The notes beneath the pieces are model-generated. The model was not told the DNA's origin, searched no databases, and worked only from the letters and a program-made list of their open reading frames with translations. From positions 53,157,201 through 53,221,200 of the forward strand of contig OZ038422.1 in NCBI GenBank assembly GCA_964036155.1: a DNA stretch of 64,000 nucleotides, read 5' to 3'. Both the position numbers and the translations under genes were made by a program. Within the stretch, counting starts at the first letter, position 1; each line of letters begins with the position of its first letter. This document shows positions 38,801 to 48,500 of the stretch, in pieces. This DNA comes from Diploscapter coronatus. Lineage: Eukaryota > Nematoda > Chromadorea > Rhabditida > Rhabditidae.

Positions 38801-40350
38801 CTGAGTTCGGCAACAGAGTCGAGATTTTCATCGTCGAGCGGCATTTCTGGTGGGTTGTCGATATTTTCCGGCGGGTTTTGCCGATCTTCAGCCGGAGGAC
38901 TCTGTTGGATATCTTCTTTCAGCTCCTTCACACCTCGGTTCTCATTTATCTCGAATGAATCGATGTGTTCCCCAGCCGGTTTTTGCATTTGTTGCTGCAT
39001 ATCACCGTTTACTGCTTCCTGCTGTGCATCACCGACTGCTGACTCGAGTGCAGACGCGTTTATGACCTGTGCGATGGTCTCTTCCGCTTCATTCTTTGTT
39101 TCGATCATGGACTCGGTAGGAGGAGTGAGCTGCTGTTGCTGCATTTCTTCTGGCAGTTTCTCAACTGCCGATCCGATTGATGCATCGAATGTAAATTCTG
39201 CCGTCTCGTTCTTCCTCTCCTCAAACTTGTTCGGATCCTCGCCTTCAAACACTTCGATGTTATGAGTTATCTCATTCGGTCCTTCCGCTGCTTGTTCTGA
39301 TGGTTTGTTATCGACCACTGCTGGCGTCGCCTCATGAACTTTCATTTTCTCTTCGATCTCCTTCTCGATTTTCGTGAAGCTGTCTTCGTCATCGCTGTTC
39401 TTTCTTTCGAACAATGCTTCATTCAGATTTTGTGATTCGCCTTGCGCGAATTTCTGAATTGTTGCTTCCGTGTCTTCGTTCACGAGATCAATCAACCGTT
39501 TTGATTCCGGATCTTGAATCTGAGCTAGTGCCTCTTCTGCGACACTTTTCACTTGTTCAACAGTTTCAGTTGGCAGTGGGTCAGTTGGGATGCTATCCGG
39601 CATCGACTCAACCGCTGATTCGATCTTCTTCTCAGCGGTTTCTTCTGGTTGCGAATTTAGCTCCTCGACCTCCTTCAGCACTGATTGTGCCTCATCTCTG
39701 ACCTGGTTCAATTTCTCGGCGAGTTCCTCTGTTATTTCTCTGACGGTTTCGGCTTCCTTTGCCATTTCCTCCTTGATTACCTCGACAGCTTGTTCCACCC
39801 GTTTATTCTCGTCTTCAACCGTGTCCATGCCCGCATCTTCTTTATCCTGTAATCGCCCCGATATGTGCTCCACCGCGTCTTCAGCCCTGTGCATCACATC
39901 TCTGACCACCTCTTCCAGCTTCTGATCGGCCTGCTCGATGATTCTATCTGCTTCTTCGATGGCCTCCTTTTCCGGCTCGATTACCTTTCTTATTTGGTCC
40001 AATTTCTCGGCAGCTGAGTCAACAGCTTGTCCCACTTTCTGTTCGGCCTCCGTCAACAGCTCACTTCCTTTCTGTTGAAAATCATCAGTTATCGCTGCTG
40101 TCGTTATGCTTGGCTCATCCGAACGGGACAATTCGTCGAAGTTGTCAGCAATGAACGTCTTCATGTCGGCCACGATCTGATCGCCGCTTGGTACTTCATC
40201 TCTGGCCTGACTGACCGGCTGTTCGACAGTCTTTTTGGTTTCATCCAGAAATGCTTTGACACGTTCACCAAGATCGACGATGCCACTGCCTGGAAAGGCT
40301 AGACCACCTTCGTTGGAGGTCGGTTGATCCTCGGTGAATTCAGGATTCAT
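19511..40350 (-). CDS. ret-1: Reticulon (RTN family), long isoform about 1157 aa
   Basis: Reticulons insert hairpins into the ER membrane and bend it into tubules. Long-isoform exons: 40350-38763, 37633-37509, 37102-36977, 36775-36701, 36653-36558, 33734-33546, 30597-30483, 30192-30106, 30060-29987, 29778-29630, 29511-29336, 29140-29051, then the shared exons 20837-20737, 20507-20401, 20356-20218, 20004-19935, 19889-19784 and 19571-19511. All joins keep frame. The C-terminal 194 residues are a complete reticulon-homology domain: LDLIYWRDPKKSG, a long hydrophobic hairpin, a 60-70 aa loop with PYLNQDLSLPQ and ENIVDSVKFGLLLW, a second hairpin, and FSIPKFYETYQEPIDHHLG. The chain ends KKDQ, a KKXX-type ER-retrieval signal. 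The N-terminal 960 residues are acidic and Glu/Gln-rich, with likely coiled coil in the 529-codon first exon, and resemble no domain I know. The RHD is near certain; use of every upstream exon in one transcript is inferred. Confidence 0.88.
21178..21229 (-). CDS. ret-1: Reticulon alternative first exon 1
   Basis: ATG at 21229 opens 17 codons (MTRSNDIYDLLQQNQRE) and ends one base into a codon at a GTAATC donor. Joining to 20837 gives a 211-aa reticulon with a short polar N-terminus. The phase is identical to that of the other first exons. Such a short exon is supported mainly by phase and position. Confidence 0.6.
21915..21945 (-). CDS. ret-1: Reticulon alternative first exon 2
   Basis: ATG at 21945 opens ten codons (MHRAKQAAND) ending one base into a codon at a strong GTGAGT donor. 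Joined to 20837 it gives about 204 aa, the shortest predicted isoform. A purine-rich, relatively GC-rich block at 22010-22320 lies directly upstream in the direction of transcription and may hold its promoter. Confidence 0.6.
22254..22276. repeat. Hexanucleotide repeat (CTGCAA)n
   Basis: Nearly four tandem CTGCAA units inside the purine-rich block upstream of a reticulon alternative first exon. Confidence 0.75.
23469..23538 (-). CDS. ret-1: Reticulon alternative first exon 3
   Basis: ATG at 23538 opens 23 codons with a basic start and aromatic end (MAQPKFKKQVK then TDFWGR), ending one base into a codon at GTTCGT. Joined to 20837 it makes a 217-aa isoform. A purine-rich block lies just upstream (23540-23700). 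Confidence 0.62.
24231..24396 (-). CDS. ret-1: Reticulon alternative first exon 4, hydrophobic N-terminus
   Basis: ATG at 24396 opens 55 codons starting MSKAGAIGRG and ending one base into a codon at a GTAAGAA donor. Joined to 20837 it makes a 249-aa isoform. Unlike the other N-termini it is itself hydrophobic over about 35 residues (GLYALIAFLVNTTLRIGLNL onward), so this isoform may carry an extra membrane segment before the reticulon domain. Confidence 0.68.
25092..26238. mobile_element. Foldback/MITE element with 480-bp inverted arms
   Basis: The arm 25092-25571 is the near-exact reverse complement of 25759-26238; each is 480 bp. The spacer 25572-25758 is 187 bp. Identity is almost complete in the outer about 450 bp and drops at the inner edge. 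Outer ends read TTACAATACCTGACA and its complement, so TA flanks both ends, as for Tc1/mariner-type insertions. Each arm holds two copies of GACAAAAGTTTGGAATATT (25103-25121 and 25274-25292 on the left), plausible transposase-binding subrepeats. Both arms carry the same 68-codon open frame, which is a consequence of the repeat rather than a gene. No transposase is present, so the element is non-autonomous. It lies in the reticulon intron between 29051 and 20837. Confidence 0.88.
26239..29050. other. Reticulon intronic DNA, no exon identified
   Basis: AT-rich DNA with a more GC- and purine-rich block at about 28290-28640. That block has the look of the blocks just upstream of the reticulon alternative first exons, but I could not find a first exon next to it. 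Open frames within it are low-complexity and read across the block on both strands. Confidence 0.4.
28708..28805. repeat. Possible degenerate MITE with CCGATTTCGA-type interior
   Basis: The ends (AGGGAATGTGCGGGCGGAATT and, inverted, AGGGGTGTGCTGAATTTC) are loosely complementary. The interior has repeated ATTCCGATTCCGAA and ATTCCGATTTCGAA words resembling those of the element at 55694-55809. This is a weak call. Confidence 0.3.
32081..32106. repeat. Hexanucleotide repeat (ACGAGA)n
   Basis: Four tandem ACGAGA units in a purine-rich stretch within a reticulon intron. Confidence 0.75.
33889..34048. mobile_element. Small MITE-like element with TTGACGCAGTA ends
   Basis: The left end TTGACGCAGTA is repeated exactly in inverse orientation at the right end (TACTGCGTCAA). 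The whole unit is 160 bp and AT-rich, with further partial internal complementarity. It lies in the reticulon intron just upstream of the exon at 33734. Confidence 0.5.
37509..37682 (-). CDS. ret-1: Possible additional reticulon start within the long N-terminal region
   Basis: The exon at 37633-37509 is open upstream in the same frame to an ATG at 37682 (MKHANDQLYRSIIRGSG). A transcript starting here would read into the exon without splicing and give a medium-length isoform lacking the 529-codon first exon. The alternative, splicing at TTCAG|GCGTCG, is the main model. Confidence 0.35.
38763..40350 (-). CDS. ret-1: Reticulon giant acidic first exon
   Basis: This single 1588-bp exon encodes 529 residues from MNPEFTEDQPTSNEGG and ends one base into a codon at a GTAAGA donor. 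Composition is dominated by Glu, Ala, Gln, Val and Asp, with long helical, heptad-like runs such as AEKLNQVRDEAQSVLKEVEE. It has no hydrophobic segment, so it should be cytosolic. Long acidic N-termini are typical of reticulon long isoforms, though sequence is not conserved between phyla. The start is the first ATG of the open frame. Confidence 0.85.
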
Positions 40351-40659
40351 GATTGGCGGAAAATCGATAGGTTGAATATGTCAGCGTGTAGAACAAGTAA
40401 TTTCTATGTGGCAAAAGTAGCGAATGTGCAGGTAATGAGTAATGTAGGTGGGGAGGGTAACGCGAGAAGAGTCGTCGTCTTCTTCTAACAATCCTCAAAT
40501 CTGCTCGGCTTTCATGAGCCACGTCCACGGGTAAAGCAGGCCCTTGTGCACAAACGCTCTCTCTACTACGTGTCTGCTGGGGAAGGACGAAAAAATCGGT
40601 GGCAAGGCAGAGGAAATGAGTGTGATGAAATAGAGAAACGAAAGATGCAGAGACTGAGC

Positions 40660-40680
40660 GAGAGAGAGAGAGAGAGAGAG
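40660..40680. repeat. (GA)10 microsatellite
   Basis: A pure GA dinucleotide run about 310 bp upstream of the reticulon long-isoform start. GAGA runs near promoters can bind GAGA-type factors, but here that is only a possibility. Confidence 0.85.
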
Positions 40681-42370
40681 TTAGGGTTACGACCTCAAAT
40701 GCTTCTTCTTCTGCTTGTGCTCCTGCAAGCGCATTTTCTCTCGAGGCTCAAATGAATGAACACAAAAAAGTCGACTCGGCGGCGGAAGAAACGAGACGAT
40801 TAGAGCCGCAAATGAAAGGAAATGGAAGGCAGAAATGGATGAAGAATGCATGAAATTAGAGCAGGATTTGATGAACATGCCATAATTAGATCGGTTTTGA
40901 AACAGACGTGTTGTTCTTCGAGGGTATTTTGGGGTTTTCGATCGATTCATAACCTGCTGTTGTTGTTGATGATTGTGATTAGCCGATCATTCAGTGTGTC
41001 TTCATTCTGTTTGGTGACTCGGACTCCACAGCCGAATTATTGAGTTTAAACTTTTCAGATGCAGCGGAAAAAGATCTTCGAGCAGAGATAAAGAGAATGA
41101 GAAGCATGCATGCACCGAAGAAAAAAGTCGAAAGACGCAAACAGCTGACAAAATGAAAATATTGCAGGGAGAAGGCAGAGCACAGGGGAACTGATGCAAT
41201 GCAATCAGCCAATAAATGAAAAGTTGGAACGACAAAAGGAAGGAGGAAAACCTAATTGACTTTTGATTTATCAAATACGAGGAGGATAAGAAGAGGTTTA
41301 ATAATAAATGATTGACATGAACTTATTGATAACGTAGAGGTCAGAAAATCATCAATTCCGTAATTCCACTGAAAAATATTGAATTATCAGGGTCAATGAG
41401 TGAATAGAAATTGCAGTGATGAAACTACATTTGGAAGTGGATATCACATCACTGCGAATGCCAAAATTGTAGCTTCTGAAGGAAGAGTCGTCGAAATTCT
41501 TCATTCATGGACTTCAGCTACAATCTTCTTTTATTATTCGCCAATGAATTTCTGACAAGGGCAAGAAATGTCATTCTAAATTTTCCTTTCATGTCAATTT
41601 TTTGTTCTCATTCAATTTCCATATTGGAAAGTGATGATACAATTCGCTTCGATCAGCTGTTTCCGCCTGCGGCATGGAGAAAATCGATTGAGCGAGGGAA
41701 GTAGAACGGACTAATTCGGGCAGAGCGACACGTGGTTTTATACACGACTATTGCAAGAGACGCAGAAAAATGCCGAATTCATAACAACAAGTCAAGCGGT
41801 GCATAAGTTGGGGCTCACTCGATAGATGGTCTAATTTTGCAATACAATGTGAACGCCTAAATATCCGCAATTAAAAAGAATGTTAGACAAAACAATAAAA
41901 ACAAAGCACAAAGTGTTGAATTGAACGTCGCAGTTAATCACCTGAGAATACTTGAAAATAATAAGTAGGTACAAGAAAATAAAATCAATGAATAGTAATG
42001 GTTGATTGGCAGTTCCTGTTTGCCATCAACCGAGTGTATGGAAAATGATAAAAATACTGAAATTGCGCATTTTACACTGAAAAAATAAGGCAAAGAAGTG
42101 AACTGAAAAATATCAATACAGGTGAGGAGAAAACGAAAAGAAGCGACACGTGAAAATTAGAACTTTGTAGGTTATGATGAAATGTATTGAGAAACGTGGA
42201 GAAGATTTGTTGGAATGCTGCACAAGTCGCAAACAACATTCTTGGGCTTTAGAGAAAATCAATAGCCTGATATGTGAATAATTTAAAAGGGAAAAATGAG
42301 TGCAAACTATTGCGAAACTGCGAAATTACGCCTTGAAATGACGCTGCATTCATTGAAAGTCGAGATTTAC

Positions 42371-42422
42371 TCGAGAAATATCCGACGGAGTTGCCATCGA
42401 TTCCGTCTGCTTCCTTGCTCAT
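42371..42422 (-). CDS. ret-1: Candidate far-upstream reticulon first exon
   Basis: ATG at 42422 opens 17 codons (MSKEADGIDGNSVGYFS) and ends one base into a codon at GTAAATC, the same phase as all the other reticulon first exons. It could join either the exon at 37633 or the shared exon at 20837. A purine-rich block at 43290-43680 lies upstream. The support is phase, length and pattern only. Confidence 0.38.
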
Positions 42423-44458
42423 TGCAATAGAAAGGTAAACAGAAGATAGATGAGGAAAAAATAACGAAAATGTCATGATATTTGAAAGAACGCGAGAAAA
42501 TCTGTAGGCTCTCTACGCTAATCTAGTCGAATGGCCAAAATACTGCTTGCCTGCACAGATCTTTTCGTCTCATAGGCTCATGGACGATTACAGGCAATTT
42601 GTAATGGGTGCAGAAAATGGAATCTATCGAGCAATTTTGAGAGATGAAAAAAGTGATTCTTGGCTTCTTGGAAAGCTCGCCCACTTTGGAGACAGCAACG
42701 TTGGTCAAAAAGAAAAAGTGGGGTAGATCTTTCAAATAGATAGCTAGTGGATAAAGCATGCCCTCCATTTTCCTCGAGATGCACCTTACATGCTCTACTC
42801 TGCGTCTATAATTTGCGAATAGTACGCTTCCCCTCTCGTTGCGGCTTGCATTGAAACTTATTATTTAAGCGAAATTTTCTTTCGGTTTTCATTCGATATT
42901 AGTGTTAGTTACGTGTAGATGATTCAATGAACGATCATTTTTCTATTTTTATTTTTAGAAAGTCATCTTTTTTTCTAAATTGTGACAATTCTCGATAATT
43001 ATTGAATAACAATTGGCAGTATATCGAATGAAAACAAAAATGAATGAAAGTGAAAATTCCGCTTGAATAATGACTTTCAACGCAAGCCGCGATGAAAGGG
43101 GAAAAACGCACTGTTCGCAAATCATAGACGTAGAGTGGCAAATGTAAGGCTCATCTCGGGAACAATGGGGAGTAATTTCGAGAGGTCAAAATTTCTCATT
43201 CTATGATAAGATATGGCAGATGAAGATAAATTGAGATATTCAGAGTGCAATTTGAGGAATACCCTGGAGAGGAGAAATGCATGTAAATCTTGGAATTTTC
43301 CTGCCAAATATGGGAGCGGAATGGGATACGAAAGAAGAAAAGGGAAGGAAGGGAAAGAGAAGAGTGGTGGTCAGCTGAGGAAGGAGCACAAAATCGATGA
43401 TGTCCAAGGCAGGCAGTCGGAAAGGGAAAGTGAGACGACAGCGGCAGAACTGCTGAAGAGCTGCTGCTGCAAAAGGAATGCATTGGGAACAGCAACGAGT
43501 CGGGTGCTGGTCCAGACCAAAGCTTGGCCAGGCAGGCAGAGCTGAAGCCGTGCTCGAGGCAGGGCAAAGCCACAAATGGCACGGCACGAAAGCAGAGGGA
43601 AAGGAATATGAAGGGAACACAAAACGAGAGCGAACCCAAGCAACTTGGCCCTTGGCATTTGTAAGAGAGAAGCTGGGAACAGGAGAAACGATTTTTGATC
43701 AATTGACAGAAGATAAGATACAAGTATTCTTGGAAAGAATTTGTATTTGTACAAGCTCATCTTGACTTTTAGGTTTATTAAGATTAGTAAAAGCTGGTGT
43801 ACTCTTGCGAGTCTCCTGAGGGCGATGATCGTTGTGCTCAAGGTTTAAAAATTAGAAACTGTTTGATGCCGAAGTGAATTCTAAAATTTAAGTTCATCCA
43901 TGAATCTGATAATGACGATATGCAATGTCTTGGCCATAATGCTGTAGTTTCTTCATTCCATCTCATTTCCTTTCTTTTATAACATAATGCTGAGAATTCA
44001 ATACCATTTCATTCAATTTTCATTGCACTCATTTACCCACTGGTCAATGTCCATTTTACGCTCTTTCGGCTTATGGCTTATCCAGGCATCCATGCATGGG
44101 CTTGTGGCTATTTAGGTTTCAGCATCCCGTATTTCCATTTTCTCTGACGCTCTCTTTAATTATCCCTTATTCTCTTCCTTTCTTCCCTTCCTCCCTTCCT
44201 ATTGCCTTATTTGGCCGTGTTGCCCTCCAGCGGCTTCTCATTACTAATTCCTTGGCCCCAAAGAGATCGTCCTTTCCCTCTGTCTTTTCTCTCTGCCAAT
44301 TTCGTGCAGACGCAAATAAAACGAGGGAGCATTTTGTATGAAACATTTACGAAATTTCGTCAAGTACAATAACAAATTGCATTATTTATTTCCGACACTA
44401 AAAATGTGTTGAATAATTTATGGATTCGAAACTTCATACATTTCGTCATCGTCGATTT
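42423..44458. other. Intergenic gap with purine-rich block
   Basis: No gene model is supported. The 43290-43680 block is richer in G and A on the plus strand and therefore stays open in several frames on both strands; it is more likely regulatory than coding. Confidence 0.4.
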
Positions 44459-45525
44459 TCAATAGGAAATGATGTTACTCGGACCAACGTCTTCATCGAT
44501 CACTCGTTTCCTGAAAATTATTCAAATTGGTAAATTGGCGATTTTAATAGAAGTTTTTCATTGCCAGAAGTCCAGAAATAAAATTTTTAGACATTTTTTT
44601 ATCATTGAAATTTCGCTTTGTTGTACGGACAGAATTCCTCATCCACAAACTTAGCATTCTCCAAGAATCTCATTTCTCATTTGATCTCAATGTTACTTTT
44701 ATCGCCATAAAATAAGCATGCTTTGGGAAGTCAGCGTGTTATCCCTGTAAAGTGGAATCAGGGAATCAAGTGACAAGGGGTACGAATCAAAATCTCGCAT
44801 TCGATCACTGTTGAGTGGGTCGCGACTAGGAAAGGGGCCGAATATGCTACTGTTTAAAAAAAAAAGTACACATTGCTCTGATAGTTCGAGACAGGCTTCT
44901 TCCAGATGTAATCCTTCTGGAACGAGAACGGGCAAATCTCGAGGAAGCCTGATTCGAGAGAAAATATTGGCATATTTCATGCTCGTTAAACAATAGATTA
45001 TCTACGTGTTCATCCATCAAGAAAATGATTGGTTCCCTCAGGAATTATGCTCTACTCAATTTCCTGATCTTGTAAACAGATTGACAATTTTTCGTAGTGT
45101 ATCGATAAAGTGCGCCCAAATGGATTGATAATCTATTCAGACTAGTATAATCTTTTAAGATTGGTTATTCTAAATACCTTACCTAAAGTCGTCGGCAAAT
45201 CTCATTGCAGTAGGATAGTTTCGAGACGATAAACGATACATTCCTGGCCTTGAGAACGTCGGGAATAGAGCTACAAGAATTATTTTTCACACATTTTTGC
45301 CTATATCTGATAGAAATTAAGGAGCCAAGTTTGGTTTCAGAATGTTTGAAGATCGAAGTGGTTAAAAACTTTGTAGTTGAAGCTAATGCACTTCTGTTGA
45401 TCAATTGGAGAACTCCATAAATTGCAAGGAATAAATAGCTCAAATGACTTACACAATTTGAATGCATCGATATTTAATAGCAGAAATGTAGCCAGGATGA
45501 ACATACAGAGAACTCGGCCAAGCAT
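44459..45525 (-). CDS. Unrecognised small secreted protein, possible peptide precursor
   Basis: Exons 45525-45453 and 45270-45183, followed by either 44948-44699 (stop TAA) or 44510-44459 (stop TGA). Exon 1 encodes a clear signal peptide (MLGRVLCMFILATFLLLNIDA). Exon 2 encodes FPTFSRPGMYRLSSRN and ends two bases into a codon. Both candidate last exons accept that phase. The first gives a 136-aa protein with a CLELSEQC pair of cysteines. The second gives about 70 aa, and its junction creates RKR followed by VIDEDVGPSNIISY, a layout like a propeptide cut at a tribasic site. I recognise neither product. The long last exon contains a run of ten T that must be coding for the frame to stay open, which is a weak point. 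Confidence 0.5.
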
Positions 45526-48500
45526 GGTGTCGTAGTTGCGGCAAAAGACGACGACTGAATGAGCAAAAATAATGAAATCTGCGGAGAATGCTATAAAAAC
45601 AACGAAGTAAAAATGAAAAACATCAAAGCATAGTTAATTTGTGTAAATCGATAAATCCCCTAATTTGTATCGCCGAAAATGAGCTCTGCAAGTAAAACAC
45701 GCAACAAAAATAGGAGAAAACAGGAGATAAAATGAAACTGATCAAGCTGAGATTTAAGTGGATTTACTTATTTACTTGAAAGCCGTAGGATGTGGGTAGA
45801 ATAAATCTCGTCCAAACTCCCCAAATAAACGGAGTAGCACAAGCTACTCTAAGATAAGACTCCAAGGCTAAGAGCCAGAAACGTGTCTAGAATGACCATT
45901 TTCGGAGCATTAGAGTAATGTGACTTATGAAAAATAAAGGCGCTTTTTAGGATGTAATGCTGTGAAACATGAACTAGTACTCAAAAAGTGTCGCATTTGA
46001 AAATATGTGCATGCGCTAATGGGTGAAAGCGATGCTAAAATGGATGTATAATTCAAGAACCTGAAAAATGATCGAAAGTAGAAAAATTGCGAAGGGAGAA
46101 TATGTGAGATGACGAAAAACAAGAAGGGAAAGAAAAAATCTGGTATTTTACATCCTCATTATGCAATTTCTGAAGAAATTCTAAAGAAAAAATACGGAAA
46201 GGAGCAATTAGAAATTAGAGATTAATTTGCGATTAAATGTGTGACAAAGCGGCGAAGAGCAACAGAATTAAATAGAAGAAAATAGAAAGCGAGATTTAAA
46301 AAATTAAAATTGAGATTGTCGAGGCAGGAGAAAGACTGAAATAGTGAAAGATTTAGAAGTGCAGATGCAATCGACGTCTGTCGACATTTATCAACAATTG
46401 ATGGTGTTTATGATTCAAAAAATTATAAGTAGATGAAAAGCTAGCAAGATCGTACACAAACGTGGTTTCTTAAGTTTCAAACAAACTTGCAAGATTATTT
46501 CCAAACAAATCTGGGAAGAATAAACGCTCAAATATGCTCGAAAATTGAAAATTTCTTAGGCATAAAATTTTCGTTTGTGTCTGTTTCCTGCATACTGAGG
46601 TACGAATCCCATAAATCATCGAAAAAATATGGATATCTTTGGGCAAATCAAAATGAATGCAATATTGACATATGCGATCGCATTGTTTCTTTGCAGAATG
46701 TCATTCGGATAAGTTTTGAATTTAGTGGACCAAAGTTCACGCTACTTTAGTTCCGGCATATGAATTTTATATCGTTGCTCAAAATTGTGAACACAATGTG
46801 AATTTAAAATGCAGATTGGTGCAAAGTCGCGAATTCGTCGTTGCGAGTATTCGGGGAGAACTTCTTTGGGAAAAAATAGCTAGAGCTGTGCAAAATATAG
46901 ACCAACTTGCCATAGCCATTCACTCAAATGTTGCACCACACCATTCATCATTTTGCTAATTTCTGGCATCGCCCTTTGGTCGTTACTTTTTCAGCTGTAA
47001 AACTTTACAATATATTCGTTTTACAACTTTAGCCGTTTAACGAATACGTGCTTTTCGGTTAGAAGAATGAAACTTGATCTTTCCAAATTAGAAAATTCGG
47101 GCTATTTCCATAGATTTTATGAGAAGGACGAATTCATGCATATCAATCACGGCACCACAGTGGCTTCTGCCTGGCTGCTTTCCAATGAATGGCAGGGTTA
47201 ATCCTGAGGTCGCATTGTGCTGTCATGGCTTGACTTTGTTGCTACCCAGTCTAGAGTGGCTTTAAAAATTCTCAGTTGGCAGATTTTGCTTGAGTTTTAG
47301 TTTTTTCTCCTTGGATTCTATAACCAGTTGATGATAATCGCATTTGTACTCCAGTACTTCCTAGTCAATCTATTCAAATCTGTTATTTTTCAGAATAATC
47401 AGAGCCTTTGCAGTAACTTAAAGACACTTCGACGATTGTATTTTTCTGATGGTAACTCAACTGCACTTCACTTCAAATTCGCAGATGGAGTGTGCTTTAG
47501 TTTGAAAACTTTAAAAACAATTATACTGCATGATTATTTCTAATAACTTCGCTACACACCAGCATTTTTGTTCGCAATTCGTCCCCAAATCGATTGCCTT
47601 TCAATAACTCAATTTTTTGTTTCAATTGTACGAATGCTCATCTCTAATCCTCTGAATCTGATTCCGTATTAGTTGCGCCATCATCAGTCCGATTGACTCC
47701 ATATCCAATTATTCAATTACATCCCTGTAATTCTCCTCGCTTCTTCGTCTGCTTCTCGTACAAATTCACTTTTGCTTCCCTCCTTTTCTGCCTTTTTGGC
47801 TCCATTAGCTTCGGAATGGCACCCACAATTGACAGAGTCACTGGTTATTGGCTATTGGTCATAAATGGAGGCAGACAGAATGACCCTTTTAAAAATATGG
47901 ATTCCCATTTTCTTTGCTTTCATTATTCATTTTTCAGTACTGCGAACTTCACTCATAGATGAAGTAAAGTCGGCGTTTTACTTTCGATAATAGTTTCTAC
48001 AAATTTCGTTCGCTTTCATTTCTTCTTTAGAAATGCATATTTTTCGATACAATTCCATTGTTCTAATTCTCTAACTACTGACCCCTCAGACATTATCACG
48101 GCTGATTTAACTGATAGTTTCATTATCAAGCAGGAATCATTGATCTCGGCTAAAAATATCGCTCTATTACAGACAAGAACAACGTCCGATTAAGGAATTT
48201 GTCAATCAATTTGAAGTGGTCAACAGTTATTCTGTTTTACATAACATCTTCCTTACTTTGGTCAATTCGAATGAGAATGAAAATGTCCTTTCGGTTGGTG
48301 GTGTATGTCTTCGTTTTTCTCGCGTTTTTGTCGATTTCCTCGCAGGTTTGCTAGCAGTTAGAGAAAATGATGAAGGTGATAGGGAAAATACGAAAGAAAA
48401 GGAGAAATAAAGCGGTCAATTGAATTCGAATCGGAGAGTTTAGGGTTTTTTCTTGCCATTGATCGTCCATCATTTCCTGCCTACAGTCCTGCCCACTTCC

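Noticed and set aside
38729..39265. 178-codon open frame opposite the giant reticulon exon
   Set aside because: It is a Ser/Cys/Phe-rich antisense shadow of the Glu/Gln-rich coding strand.
43196..43841. Overlapping long open frames in three frames near 43.2-43.8 kb
   Set aside because: Several frames on both strands are open at once, which points to composition bias rather than coding.
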